A DNA stretch of 64,000 nt, from the NCBI RefSeq assembly GCF_007671725.1, contig NZ_VCNM01000001.1, forward strand, positions 1,054,001 through 1,118,000. Direction: 5' to 3'. Numbering within the stretch: position 1 is the first letter of the stretch; each line of letters begins with the position of its first letter. The notes beneath the pieces were generated by a model. That model was not told where the DNA came from. It searched no databases and saw only the letters and a program-made list of their open reading frames with translations. This stretch comes from Halorubrum depositum (lineage in GTDB: Archaea > Halobacteriota > Halobacteria > Halobacteriales > Haloferacaceae). Of this stretch, positions 53,925 through 62,245 are shown in pieces. A program made the translations under genes and the position numbers.

Positions 53925-54643
53925 TTGTTGCCACCTCGTCCGGTGCGCTTGGATGCGATGTCACCGACCTTCCGTCCGGGCGGGGCGTCCCGCGAGACGG
54001 ACTTCGGCTGGCCGGGGTGTTGGCGACCGCCCCCGCCGAAGGGGTGGTCGACGGCGTTCATCGCGACGCCGCGGACGCGCGGGTATTTGGTCCCGCGCGC
54101 CTTCATCTTGTGGTACTTGTTACCGGCCTTGACGAAGGGCTTCTCCGTCCGGCCGCCGCCCGCGACCACGCCGATCGTGGCGCGGCACTGCGGGTCGAGC
54201 CGCTTCACTTCCCCGCTGGGGAGCTGGACGACCGCGACGTCGCGGTCGTGGGTGAGGAGCGTCGCCGACACGCCGGAGGCGCGCGCGAACTTTCCGCCGT
54301 CCCCGCGGTTGCTCTCGACGTTACACACCGGCACGCCCTCGGGGATCTCGGCCAGCGGGAGCGTGTTCCCGGGCTTGATCTCCGCGCTCACGCCGACCTG
54401 GATCGTCTCGCCCACGCGCACGCCCTCCGGCGCGAGCACGAGCCGACGGTCGTCGTCCTCGAACTCGACTTCCGCGAGCGGAGCCGAGCGGGCGGGGTCG
54501 TGTTCGATCCCGACGATCTCGCCGGTGACCGTGTCCACGTCCTCGAGCTTCTTGTGCGACAGTTCCGCCTTGTAGCGGTGGGAGGGGGCCCGGAACGTCG
54601 GGCCGCCGCGTCCACGCCGCTGTCCTTGGATTCGTCGTCCCAT
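53921..54643 (-). CDS. rpl2: Ribosomal protein uL2
   Basis: 240 residues: [20 protein letters not shown], and the peptidyl-transferase-centre region [20 protein letters not shown] with the conserved His after DHPFGGG. Intact and full length. Confidence 0.96.
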   Translation of the reverse strand: MGRRIQGQRRGRGGPTFRAPSHRYKAELSHKKLEDVDTVTGEIVGIEHDPARSAPLAEVEFEDDDRRLVLAPEGVRVGETIQVGVSAEIKPGNTLPLAEIPEGVPVCNVESNRGDGGKFARASGVSATLLTHDRDVAVVQLPSGEVKRLDPQCRATIGVVAGGGRTEKPFVKAGNKYHKMKARGTKYPRVRGVAMNAVDHPFGGGGRQHPGQPKSVSRDAPPGRKVGDIASKRTGRGGNK

Positions 54644-54644
54644 A

Positions 54645-54899
54645 TCAGAACACCCCGATGCGCGAGGCGATCTCGGTCGCGTCGTCGTCCTCGGAGAGCG
54701 TGACCGTCGCCTTCTTCTTCCCCTTCGAGGTCACCTGCGTGTTCACGTCGGTGACGGTGACGTCGTAGCGGTCCTGGACCTCCTCGCGGACCTCGGGCTT
54801 CGTCGCGTCGATGTCGACGAGGAACAGCAGCTTGTTCTTGAAGTCCATCTCGTTCATCGCCTGCTCGGTGACGAGCGGGTGCTCGATGATGGAGTTCAT
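54645..54899 (-). CDS. rpl23: Ribosomal protein uL23
   Basis: 84 residues from ATG 54899: MNSIIEHPLVTEQAMNEMDF, KNKLLFLVDIDATKPEVREE, ending SRIGVF. Overlaps rpl4 by 4 nt. Confidence 0.95.
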   Translation of the reverse strand: MNSIIEHPLVTEQAMNEMDFKNKLLFLVDIDATKPEVREEVQDRYDVTVTDVNTQVTSKGKKKATVTLSEDDDATEIASRIGVF

Positions 54900-55642
54900 C
54901 GGTCGGCCACCTCCTCGATCGCGCTCTCGGTCCACAGCGTGAGTCGCCCCGGGTGTCCGCCCGGCGCGAGGTCTTCCGCGTTGACCTCGCCCGCGGTCGC
55001 GACATCGACGCCCGAGAGGTTCCGGGCGGCGCGGGACGGCTCCTCGCTGGTGACGACGAGGACGGACTTGGGCTGGCTGTACTTGCGACCGCGGGTCTTC
55101 CCGCGGCCGGACCGCACGGAGCGGCCCTCCTCGGCGCGCGTGATGTCGGCGTCGGCGCCGACGGACTCCAGCACGCCCAGGGCCTCCTGAGTCTTCTGTA
55201 AGTCCTCGAACTCGTCGGAGACGACGAGCGGGAGCGTCAGGTCGTCGTCGAACGCGTGACCGCGCTCGCCGACGAGCTCGGCGTCCGCGGTGGCCGCGAC
55301 GGCCGACCGGATCGCGAGCTGTCGCTCCTTGTCGTTCAGTTTCTTCGTCTGGTCCTTCTCGGCCTTCGGCGGGTGCGCGGCGCGGCCCGAGACGGCGCTC
55401 GGGACGCGGCGGGCGACGTTCTCGGAGCGCGGGATGTGCGCGAGCCCGCGCCCGGAGCCGAACGACTCCGCGGGGGTCCGCAGCCCGGCGAACTCGTCGG
55501 CGCCGTAAGCCTGTTTCCGGTTAGCCTGTGCGGCGGAGACCGCCCGACCGATGAGGTCCGGTCGGAACGCGGTCTCGAAGATCGCCGGCAGCTCGACGCT
55601 GCCCGCGTCCCCGCCGTCCAGGTCGTGTACTGTTGCGTTCAT
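54896..55642 (-). CDS. rpl4: Ribosomal protein uL4
   Basis: 248 residues: MNATVHDLDGGDAGSVELPA, QAYGADEFAGLRTPAESFGS, the long loop VPSAVSGRAAHPPKAEKDQT, and GGHPGRLTLWTESAIEEVAD. Intact. Confidence 0.95.
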   Translation of the reverse strand: MNATVHDLDGGDAGSVELPAIFETAFRPDLIGRAVSAAQANRKQAYGADEFAGLRTPAESFGSGRGLAHIPRSENVARRVPSAVSGRAAHPPKAEKDQTKKLNDKERQLAIRSAVAATADAELVGERGHAFDDDLTLPLVVSDEFEDLQKTQEALGVLESVGADADITRAEEGRSVRSGRGKTRGRKYSQPKSVLVVTSEEPSRAARNLSGVDVATAGEVNAEDLAPGGHPGRLTLWTESAIEEVADR

Positions 55643-55645
55643 GTA

Positions 55646-56662
55646 TTATCCCTGGTTGGATGCGGTGGATACGTACCGGACCTCGGGGTCGAGGCGCGGC
55701 TGGTCGTTCGGCCGGATGGCCGGGCGGAACCGAAGCAGGCGCTGGTCCGGACCGGGCAGCGAGCCCTTGATGAGCGCGTACTCGCCGTCGACCTCGCCGT
55801 AGTTGACGAAGCCGCCGTCGACGGAGGCGTCGTCGCCCTCGCCGAAGTCGATGAGGCGCTTGTTGAGCTCGGTGCGCTGATGGTAGCCGGTCTGCCCCTG
55901 CTGGGGAACGGTGGAGCGCACGCGGGAGGGGTTCCACGGACCGAGGTTGCCGATCCGGCGCCGCCATCCCTGGCGGGCGTGTTTGCCCTTCCGCTTCTGG
56001 ACGCCCCATCGCTTGACGGGACCCTGCGTCCCCTTCCCCTTCGTGATGCCCGAGACGTCGGTGTACTGACCGGCGCGGAAGACGTCGCCGAACTCGTGGG
56101 CGCCGCCCTCCGCGACGAGGTCGAGCCCGAAGTCGACGCGCTCCTCGAGGGAGCCGCCGCCGACTCGGGTCTCCATGACGTCGGGCTTCTTCTTGGGCAC
56201 GTTCGCGAGCTCCGAGGGGGCGGTGTGAGTGATGACGCGGACGTCGTCGACGACGTCGTCGTCGAGCAACGCGCGCAGCTCCTCCGCGTCCTCCTCGAAG
56301 GTGTCCTCCGCCGGGAGGTCGAGCGCGCGGTCGAGCTCCTCGTGGAACTCGGTCGCCCAGACCTCTTCGACCGGCTTCTTTCCGTACGCTGTCTGTTCGT
56401 AGGCGCGCAGGGCCACCGCGTACATCGGCGGCGTCTCGACGACCGTGACGGGGACGGACTCTTCCATCCCCTCACGCGGCGAGTTGGCCTCGTCGTTGAC
56501 CATCACGACGTGCGTCATTCCGGCCTTGTAACCGGCGAACCCCTGCAGTGCGGGGGCTCCGTCGTCGTCTGGCCACGATCGAATGCGCGGGACCTCTCGG
56601 TCTGCGCGGGTACGCGGGCCGTAGCCCAGCGAGCCTTTTCGTGGTCGGCTTGGTTGTGGCAT
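55646..56662 (-). CDS. rpl3: Ribosomal protein uL3
   Basis: 338 residues: MPQPSRPRKGSLGYGPRTRA, LQGFAGYKAGMTHVVMVNDE, GITKGKGTQGPVKRWGVQKR and MNNQ-type C terminus ending VSTASNQG. The usual W/H finger lies in GWRRRIGNLGPWNPSRVRST. Second gene of the operon after the SPOUT gene. Confidence 0.96.
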   Translation of the reverse strand: MPQPSRPRKGSLGYGPRTRADREVPRIRSWPDDDGAPALQGFAGYKAGMTHVVMVNDEANSPREGMEESVPVTVVETPPMYAVALRAYEQTAYGKKPVEEVWATEFHEELDRALDLPAEDTFEEDAEELRALLDDDVVDDVRVITHTAPSELANVPKKKPDVMETRVGGGSLEERVDFGLDLVAEGGAHEFGDVFRAGQYTDVSGITKGKGTQGPVKRWGVQKRKGKHARQGWRRRIGNLGPWNPSRVRSTVPQQGQTGYHQRTELNKRLIDFGEGDDASVDGGFVNYGEVDGEYALIKGSLPGPDQRLLRFRPAIRPNDQPRLDPEVRYVSTASNQG

Positions 56663-56666
56663 GTGT

Positions 56667-57533
56667 TTACTCCGTGAGTGTGAGCGAGCCGAGAGTCACG
56701 AACAGAGCCTCCTCCGTTCGGACGACCTCGCTCGCCTGTGCCGGGATCGTATTCAGCCAGAGGTCGAACCCCGGATCGGGTTCGACCGGACGGCCGTCGG
56801 CGACGGCCGCCCGAATGTCGTCGGGCGAAAGCCCGAGCATCTCCGGAAGCCCCCGCTCGGGCGCGCCGAAGGCGACGGTGTAGCCGCCGGCCTTCCGCGC
56901 GTCCGAAACGATGCCGCCGAGCCGCGAGACGGAGAGTTCCTCCCCGTGTCGCGACGTCGCGACGGCCAGTCCGTCGCCGGCGAGCGCTTCCGACAGGTCC
57001 GCGTCCACGACCTGGAAACCCTCCTCGGGCTTCCCGGTGATGCGGGCGCGGACCGGTTCTCTCGAAGAGACCCTGATGGTGACGCGCTCCCCCCGCTCGA
57101 CCTCCATTCCGGAGGGGACGAGCAGGGAGATCGGGTGTTCCCGCAGCGGGGAATTGACCCGGACGCGGCCTTCAGGTCCGACCTCGGTCACGAGTCCCTG
57201 TGTTTTCGACTCTTCCCCGCTAGGGGTCGAGCCGGTCCGCCACGGCACGCGGAGCGGCGGGAGCACGCCGGCGTACCGGAGCTCGTCGCGCTCCCCCCAG
57301 AGGTCCTTGCGGAGCCCCGGAGGGGTCGCGGCGTACCCCAGCACGGTCCGAACGTACTCGCCGCCCCGTCGCCGCTCGCCTTCCGCGTCTGGGAAGACGA
57401 CCAGTCGATCCGCCCGGAACACCGCCGCCGCACGGGCGACGTAGCCGAGTTTGCGAGTCGCCTCGCGGTCGTCCTCGGCCTCCCGGACGACCGAAGACGG
57501 AACGCAGATCGTGAGTCCGTCTTCGGTACGCAT
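56667..57533 (-). CDS. Putative RNA methyltransferase, SPOUT (DUF171) family
   Basis: 288 residues from ATG 57533. Starts MRTEDGLTICVPSSVVREAE; the SPOUT knot region includes AAVFRADRLVVFPDAEG and the SAM-loop VAFGAPERGLPEMLGLSPDD, with an inserted OB/TRAM-like domain (GLVTEVGPEGRVRVNSPLRE) between. Members are annotated as RNA uridine-N3 methyltransferases. It heads the ribosomal operon, 4 nt before rpl3, which suggests an rRNA target. GTAAAAGG at 57571-57578 is the probable operon TATA box on the minus strand. Confidence 0.88.
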   Translation of the reverse strand: MRTEDGLTICVPSSVVREAEDDREATRKLGYVARAAAVFRADRLVVFPDAEGERRRGGEYVRTVLGYAATPPGLRKDLWGERDELRYAGVLPPLRVPWRTGSTPSGEESKTQGLVTEVGPEGRVRVNSPLREHPISLLVPSGMEVERGERVTIRVSSREPVRARITGKPEEGFQVVDADLSEALAGDGLAVATSRHGEELSVSRLGGIVSDARKAGGYTVAFGAPERGLPEMLGLSPDDIRAAVADGRPVEPDPGFDLWLNTIPAQASEVVRTEEALFVTLGSLTLTE

Positions 57534-57570
57534 CGTGGCGAGACTGTACCCCTCGATTTCGGACGGCACC

Positions 57571-57578
57571 GTAAAAGG
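57571..57578 (-). promoter_or_regulatory. Probable TATA box of the S10/spc ribosomal operon
   Basis: On the minus strand CCTTTTAC, about 40 nt upstream of the first start codon (57533). It is the only AT-rich element of suitable spacing. The rest of 57579-57792 is GC-rich; a GGGGCG-CGAC-CGCCCC hairpin at 57669-57684 may end the ArsR-gene transcript. Confidence 0.5.
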
Positions 57579-57792
57579 ATAGCGGTCCCGTTTCCGGGCT
57601 GTGGCGCGTTCACACGGGGTCTGGCGGGGGATTCGGGTCGGAAATCGAGAGAGACTCTGACACGGAACGGGGCGCGACCGCCCCGGGAACGCGCCCGCCG
57701 ATGATGCGGCCGCCGGTGGCGGTCGGTCGAGTCGGGCCGGACGGTTCCGCACGACCGGCGCGTCGTCGTCGGCGACGAGCCGCGATGACGGG

Positions 57793-58737
57793 CTACGACG
57801 ACACGTCGACGATATCGCCGTTCCCGTCGACGTGAAGCGCGAGTTCGTCCCCGTCGAGGGAGAACGTAAGCACCGCTCGGAGGGGGTCCCGCGACCTGAT
57901 CTCCTCGTCGTATTCGCTGAAAAAGCGGTCGAAACGGCGGACCGACCGCGGCGAGAGCGGGTCGAGATCGTGATCGAGCATGAATCCCAACAACGCCGGG
58001 GAGGACAGCAGCCCGAGCGCCGCGGCGCTCCCGGCGTGGTAGGGGCAGTTGGCGCACGAGGCCCGGAACACCACCGCGAAGCTGGACCGGCAGTTCGAGC
58101 AGGTCCCGTCGTCCTCGTGGTCCGGGCAGGCGTCCAGTTCGGTCTCGACGGTCGCCGCACACCGCGGACAGATGTCGGTTCCGACCGCGAGGAGCTCGAC
58201 GACCGTCCACGCGTGGGCCGCACGGAACGCCTCCTCGGCCTCCCGGTTCCGGATCCCGCCCGGAGGAAACGGGAGCCGCCCGAGGTACCCCGACTCCGGC
58301 CCCTCGGCGGCGTCGACGCGGTTCGACGAGCGCTCCCACCGGCTCCGGCAGTTCGGACAGAACACCTCGATGCTCCCGTCGCGCCACCGGATCTCCAGCC
58401 GTTCGTCGCACGCGGGACAGCGGTCGTCGATGGACGTGCGTTCGAAGTCGGGGTCGCCGGTGACCGCCCCGGAGCGGATCGCCTCGACGACCCGTCGACC
58501 CGGGTGATCGAGCGCGTAGCCGGCCTCGTCCTTCCGGACGAAGTGACCGCGGAGCTCGCCGAGGTGGTAGTTGAACCGCGACGTGTCCTCGACCGGAAGC
58601 CGGTCGTACAGCTCGGAGAAGGCGAGCGGCTCCGCCGCGTCGCCGAGGACGCGCAGGATTCCCACCCGGACCTCGTCGCCGAGCGCGGCGAACGCCTCGT
58701 CCGGCGGCAGCCGACCGTCCGGGTCCCCCTCGGTCAT
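57793..58737 (-). CDS. ArsR-type winged-helix regulator with multiple zinc knuckles
   Basis: 314 residues. N-terminal winged helix (EAFAALGDEVRVGILRVLGD, ...TSRFNYHLGELRGHFVRKDE), then a zinc-binding region: CPACDE...CPNCRS, CPRCAA...CSNCRS, and CANCPYH. The C-terminal half carries two helical segments. Haloarchaeal family; ligand and targets unknown. No adjacent operon partner, so the target is not obvious. Head-to-head with nothing on its left. Confidence 0.88.
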   Translation of the reverse strand: MTEGDPDGRLPPDEAFAALGDEVRVGILRVLGDAAEPLAFSELYDRLPVEDTSRFNYHLGELRGHFVRKDEAGYALDHPGRRVVEAIRSGAVTGDPDFERTSIDDRCPACDERLEIRWRDGSIEVFCPNCRSRWERSSNRVDAAEGPESGYLGRLPFPPGGIRNREAEEAFRAAHAWTVVELLAVGTDICPRCAATVETELDACPDHEDDGTCSNCRSSFAVVFRASCANCPYHAGSAAALGLLSSPALLGFMLDHDLDPLSPRSVRRFDRFFSEYDEEIRSRDPLRAVLTFSLDGDELALHVDGNGDIVDVSS

Positions 58738-58792
58738 GGTGGTGGCTCGTGGGTCCGCCTCGTATAAAGAGCCTGTCGTGGGAATTCGCCGG

Positions 58793-59065
58793 TCACGCGC
58801 CGAGGCAGACGTCCGTCCCGGGCACGCACACAGGTCCCGGCTCCCAGTCGGCCGCTCGCTCTCGGAGCCGCCGCAGGAGCGGTCGCCCCCCGTAGCGCGC
58901 GGAGAGAGCCACCGCCGCGAGGCCGACGCTCGGTACCGGGTACGAGGCGATGACGAGGACCCCGGCCATGACCGCGAGCAGCAGCACCGTTCCGCGCACC
59001 GTCGGCGGTGGTCCGCGCGGGGGAGTCGATGCGTCGCCTGACAGCCGTACTCCGTTCGATCTCAT
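58793..59065 (-). CDS. Small membrane protein
   Basis: 90 residues, with a Pro/Arg-rich leader and two close hydrophobic helices (RGTVLLLAVMAGVLVIASYP, SVGLAAVALSARYG), ending CVPGTDVCLGA with two late cysteines. No family recognised. Codon use is typical of the genome. The 107 nt upstream, AT-rich around 59090-59145, likely hold its promoter. Confidence 0.65.
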   Translation of the reverse strand: MRSNGVRLSGDASTPPRGPPPTVRGTVLLLAVMAGVLVIASYPVPSVGLAAVALSARYGGRPLLRRLRERAADWEPGPVCVPGTDVCLGA

Positions 59066-59172
59066 GCGATCAGCGGTACGCGCTACGCGGGTATAACTGT
59101 AATCTGAACGATATTTTTGTAACGCGGCCTACGTAAATTCGTTTGCGTAAACTGGAGCGAGCCGCCCTCACC

Positions 59173-60459
59173 TCACGCCGGAACGATCCGCGCGATCGGC
59201 GCGTCCGCGTCGTCGACCGCGACGTAGAGGTGGCCCGTGGCCGGCTCGACCGCAATCGCGCGCATGCGCCACTCCCGGTCGTCGAGCAGCGGCTCCCGCT
59301 CGGTGACGGTCGCGCCCTCGACGCCGGCGCCGTCGACGGTGAACCGGCCGAGGTACCGCGCCGCGAGCGTGCCGGCGAACAGGTCACCCCGCCACGCCGG
59401 GAACGCCTCGCCGTCGTAGAAGACAGCGCCGCTCGGCGGGAACCCGCCGGAGCCGCACGGCCAGTAGTGGACCGGCGCGATCACATCGCCCCGCTCGTCG
59501 TGGCCCGGTGCGAGGGGGTCGTCGGTCCCGTACCGACACGCCTCGCTCGCTATCGGCCAGCCGTAGTTGCCGCCGCGCTCGATCACGTTGATCTCGTCGC
59601 CGTCCTCCTCGCCGTGCTCGGCCTGCCAGATCGCCCCCGTCTCGGGCCGGACCGCCATCGCCTGCGGATTCCGGTGGCCGTAGCTGTACACGGCGTCCGA
59701 CGCGTCGGGGTCGCCGACGAACGGGTTGTCCGGGTGCGCGTCGCCGTCGGGCGTCAGCCGGAGCGTCGCCCCGAGCTCGTTCGACGGGTCCTGCGAGACG
59801 TGGTCCGGGCCGAACTCGGTGTCGCGCCGGTCCCCGACCGTGACGAACAGCGCGCCGTCGGGGCCGAACGTCGCGCGCGAGCCGAAGTGGAGGTCCGTGT
59901 CGCGGAACGGCTCGGCGACGCGGATCGCCTCGAACCCCGAGAGCGTCGGGGCGTCCAGCTCGAGGCGACCGACGCCGACGTGGGTCGTCGCGCCGCTCCC
60001 GTCCGCGGGCGAGTCCCCCGCGGCCGCCGAATACGTGAGGTACACGCGCCGGTCGTCCGGGTAGTCGGGGTGGACCGCGACGTCGAGCAGCCCGCCCTGC
60101 CCCTCGGCGAACACGTCGGGCGCGCCCGCGACCGACTCGGCGGCCCCCGATTCGGGGTCGACGAGCGAGAGCCGCCCCGGTCGCTCGGTGACCAGTAGCC
60201 GCCCGTCGCCGGGGAGGAAGGCGAGCCCCCACGGGTGCTCGAACTCCTCCGCGACGCGCTCGACCGCGTACTCGACGTCGTCGCCGTCGTCGGACGGGGC
60301 GTCGTCACCGTCGGTTCCGTTTCCGTCGTCGTTCCCGGTTCCGCCGTCGCCTCCGGTGCCGCCCTCACCGAGACAGCCGGCGACCGAGAGGGCGGCGAGC
60401 CCGCCGGTCGCTCGGAGGACGTTGCGTCGGTCGGCGGTGGGAGTGGATCGGCGCGTCAT
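59173..60459 (-). CDS. Secreted PQQ-dependent sugar dehydrogenase-like lipoprotein
   Basis: 428 residues from ATG 60459. A twin-arginine signal (RR at 11-12, RRNVLRATGG) ends in the lipobox VAGC with Cys29, and a Gly/Asp-rich linker follows. The beta-propeller (VERVAEEFEHPWGLAFLPGD, ERPGRLSLVD, LLDVAVHPDYPDDRRVYLTY, YGHRNPQAMAVRPETGAIW, AEHGEEDGDEINVIERGGNY) matches soluble glucose dehydrogenase/Asd-type enzymes with the catalytic His region. Exported by Tat and lipid-anchored at the outer face of the membrane. Whether it holds PQQ is unproven. Confidence 0.9.
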   Translation of the reverse strand: MTRRSTPTADRRNVLRATGGLAALSVAGCLGEGGTGGDGGTGNDDGNGTDGDDAPSDDGDDVEYAVERVAEEFEHPWGLAFLPGDGRLLVTERPGRLSLVDPESGAAESVAGAPDVFAEGQGGLLDVAVHPDYPDDRRVYLTYSAAAGDSPADGSGATTHVGVGRLELDAPTLSGFEAIRVAEPFRDTDLHFGSRATFGPDGALFVTVGDRRDTEFGPDHVSQDPSNELGATLRLTPDGDAHPDNPFVGDPDASDAVYSYGHRNPQAMAVRPETGAIWQAEHGEEDGDEINVIERGGNYGWPIASEACRYGTDDPLAPGHDERGDVIAPVHYWPCGSGGFPPSGAVFYDGEAFPAWRGDLFAGTLAARYLGRFTVDGAGVEGATVTEREPLLDDREWRMRAIAVEPATGHLYVAVDDADAPIARIVPA

Positions 60460-60558
60460 ATGGGTCGTCTCGTATCCGTCTTGGACGGGAGCCCGATGAC
60501 GCTTCCGGCGAGCGGATTCGGGCGGATATCTCACCGGGCCGGCCGTCGTTCGGAACCC

Positions 60559-60564
60559 TTATAT
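60559..60564 (+). promoter_or_regulatory. TATA box of tRNA-Gly
   Basis: TTATAT about 36 nt upstream of the mature 5' end at 60598, the usual place for a tRNA gene with a short 5' leader. Confidence 0.6.
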
Positions 60565-60597
60565 CTCCGACTCGGGCTATGTCCTGATGCGAAGCAC

Positions 60598-60668
60598 GCA
60601 CCGGTAGTGTAGTGGTATCACGCAACCTTGCCATGGTTGCAACCCGAGTTCAAATCTCGGCCGGTGCA
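60598..60668 (+). tRNA. tRNA-Gly (anticodon GCC)
   Basis: 71 nt including discriminator A. Acceptor GCACCGG pairs with CCGGTGC; D-arm GTG...CAC around TAGTGGTAT; anticodon stem CAACC/GGTTG with loop TTGCCAT (anticodon GCC); T-arm CCGAG-TTCAAAT-CTCGG. No intron, and CCA is not encoded. Reads GGC and GGU codons. Confidence 0.97.
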
Positions 60669-60740
60669 TCTTCTCGCTGCGCTCGAAGATCCACCGGCCT
60701 GACTCCCGCTCGCTGCGCTCGCGGGAGTCTCGGCCGGTGC
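60655..60740 (+). repeat. Iterated hairpins derived from the 3' end of tRNA-Gly
   Basis: TCTCGGCCGGTGC, the last 13 nt before the discriminator base, recurs at 60728-60740. Between the copies an inverted CACCGGCC (60692-60699) can pair with either copy. The left hairpin uses GGCCGGTG-c-ATCTTC / GAAGATC-CACCGGCC, and the right hairpin uses GACTCCCGC/GCGGGAGTC plus CACCGGCC/GGCCGGTG. Both loops are TCGCTGCGCTC. The two stems share the middle arm and so are mutually exclusive. Confidence 0.8.
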
Positions 60741-61074
60741 GTTTCCTAACTACACGAGTCGAATCCGAGGGATTCGTGTCAGTTGCGACCTGCAGCGGAT
60801 TGGTCGAGTTTCTCTCGCGGCACCGCATAGCACCTCATACCTCCCCAGCCTCGTCGGTTGCCCTCCGCGTCGCTCCGGGCGACCGACTCCCTCGCACGCG
60901 CTGTTCGCGCCCGCTGGGCGCTCACAGGCGCGCGCCACCGTACCTCTGTTTACGTATCCTGCTGCGTCTGTCTTAGTCGCGATCGTGTCTAGGCGCGGTT
61001 CCTGCTGCGGATCCAACGGTGCCCGGGTTCCCCGACCGGTAGTTTCAATCGACGATCCGCCGAACCCGTGCCGT
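60741..61074. repeat. Structured non-coding stretch downstream of tRNA-Gly
   Basis: About 330 nt with no credible gene. It contains GTCGGTTGCCC...GGGCGACCGAC (60853-60863 with 60877-60887; one G-U) and GCGCCC-GCT-GGGCGC (60907-60921). A further near-inverted repeat around 60752-60780 combines CACGA and AATCC with GGATTCGTG. I recall similar GC-rich palindromic sequence as a dispersed intergenic element in Halorubrum-type genomes, so it is probably mobile or REP-like; this rests on memory. Confidence 0.55.
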
Positions 61075-61908
61075 GTGACCGTTCCAACGAAGACGCTCCC
61101 GAGCGGCGCCGAGTTACCGGCGCTCGGACTGGGCACGTACGACCTCGGCGACCATACGGCCGACAGCGTCCGCGCGGCGCTCGACGCCGGCTACGCGCAC
61201 ATCGACACCGCCGAGGGGTATCACAACGAGGACGCGATCGGCGACGCCCTCGCGGAGTACGACCGCGACGACGTGTTCCTCACCTCGAAGGTGCTCGCGA
61301 AGAACCTCAACTACGAGTCGGTGATCGAGTCGTGCGAGGCGTCGCTCGACCGGCTCGGCACCGACTACCTCGACTTATACCTCATCCACTGGCCGAACCC
61401 CGCGATCTCGCTGCGCGAGACGCTCCGGGCGATGGCGGAGCTCCGCGATCGGGGGCTCGTCCGCGACGTCGGCGTCTCGAACTTCAGCGCCTACCAGCTG
61501 AGCTGCGCGCACCACGTCTCGGACGTCCCGATCGCGGTGAACCAGATCGAGTTCCACCCGTACTTCCAGCGGCCCGACCTCGTCGACTACTGCCGCGAGA
61601 GCGACACCGTGGTCGAAGCCGCGGCGCCGCTCGCGCGGACCGATGTGTTCGGCGACGAGGTCGTCGCCGAGCTCGCCGAGACGTACGACAGGAGCCCCGC
61701 GCAGGTCGTGTTGCGGTGGGCGGTCGACCGCGGCGTGGTCCCGCTCCCGCGGTCGTCGACGCCGGACCACGTCCGGGCGAACGCCGACCTGGACTGGGAA
61801 CTCGACGCGGCCGACCGGCGGCGGCTCGACGAGCGCGACCGCGACGAGCCGGTGTACGACACGCCGGCGCGCAACTGGACGAGCGACGTGTACGGGATCG
61901 AGCAGTAG
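61075..61908 (+). CDS. Aldo/keto reductase
   Basis: 277 residues from GTG 61075 (VTVPTKTLPSGAELPALGLG). AKR tetrad: HIDTAEGYHNEDAIGDAL (Asp, Tyr), FLTSKVLAKNLNYESV (Lys), DLYLIHWPNP (His), and VPLPRSSTPDHVRANADLD. Of the 2,5-diketo-gluconate-reductase-like type; different from the AKR at 24.9 kb. Substrate unknown. Confidence 0.92.
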   Translation: MTVPTKTLPSGAELPALGLGTYDLGDHTADSVRAALDAGYAHIDTAEGYHNEDAIGDALAEYDRDDVFLTSKVLAKNLNYESVIESCEASLDRLGTDYLDLYLIHWPNPAISLRETLRAMAELRDRGLVRDVGVSNFSAYQLSCAHHVSDVPIAVNQIEFHPYFQRPDLVDYCRESDTVVEAAAPLARTDVFGDEVVAELAETYDRSPAQVVLRWAVDRGVVPLPRSSTPDHVRANADLDWELDAADRRRLDERDRDEPVYDTPARNWTSDVYGIEQ

Positions 61909-61921
61909 CGATCGCTCGGCC

Positions 61922-62170
61922 TTAGGCGGCGTCGTCGCCGAGCGTCACCGGCCGCCCCGTCTCGGCCGACTCGTTCGCGACGTACACCGCGTCGTACGCG
62001 TCCGCGACCTCGCCGGACCGGAGCTCCTCGGGGGTGACGCCGGTCACGTCGCGCTCAGCGGCGACCGCCTCGACCGCGTCGGCGTCGACGTCCGTGACGG
62101 CCACCGGATCGAGCGTCTCCCAGTCGCGGCGCGAGAACTCGTCGAGGTACTCCGCGAAGTCGCCTTCCAT
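61922..62170 (-). CDS. Uncharacterised 82-residue acidic protein
   Basis: From ATG 62170: MEGDFAEYLDEFSRRDWETL, then VAVTDVDADAVEAVAAERDV, VTPEELRSGEVADAYDAVYV, ending in LGDDAA. It looks like a small alpha/beta protein; no family recognised. ATG 62227 further upstream is possible, but the extension (MTDPARSPG...) has no conserved appearance. Lies between the AKR and peroxiredoxin genes on the opposite strand to the AKR. Confidence 0.65.
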   Translation of the reverse strand: MEGDFAEYLDEFSRRDWETLDPVAVTDVDADAVEAVAAERDVTGVTPEELRSGEVADAYDAVYVANESAETGRPVTLGDDAA

Positions 62171-62245
62171 GAAGTGAACGTCGGCGCGCGCGTCAAATAA
62201 TCCCGGCGACCGGGCGGGGTCCGTCACCCCTCCTCGCCGACCCCC

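Noticed and set aside
57585-58223. In-frame N-terminal extension of the SPOUT gene
   Set aside because: Passes through GC-rich intergenic DNA and over the ArsR-like gene; ATG 57533 matches the family start and follows the TATA-like element.
60598-60740. An integrated element attL/attR pair
   Set aside because: The second tRNA 3' copy is only 73 nt away with no integrase or cargo; at most a scar, so not annotated as an attachment site.
60577-60828. Minus-strand ORF with segment RPRFELGLQPWQGCVIPLHY
   Set aside because: This is the antisense translation of tRNA-Gly, a known spurious protein pattern.
60750-61136. 128-codon minus-strand ORF downstream of tRNA-Gly
   Set aside because: It reads through palindromic non-coding sequence and overlaps the AKR start; no domain or codon bias.
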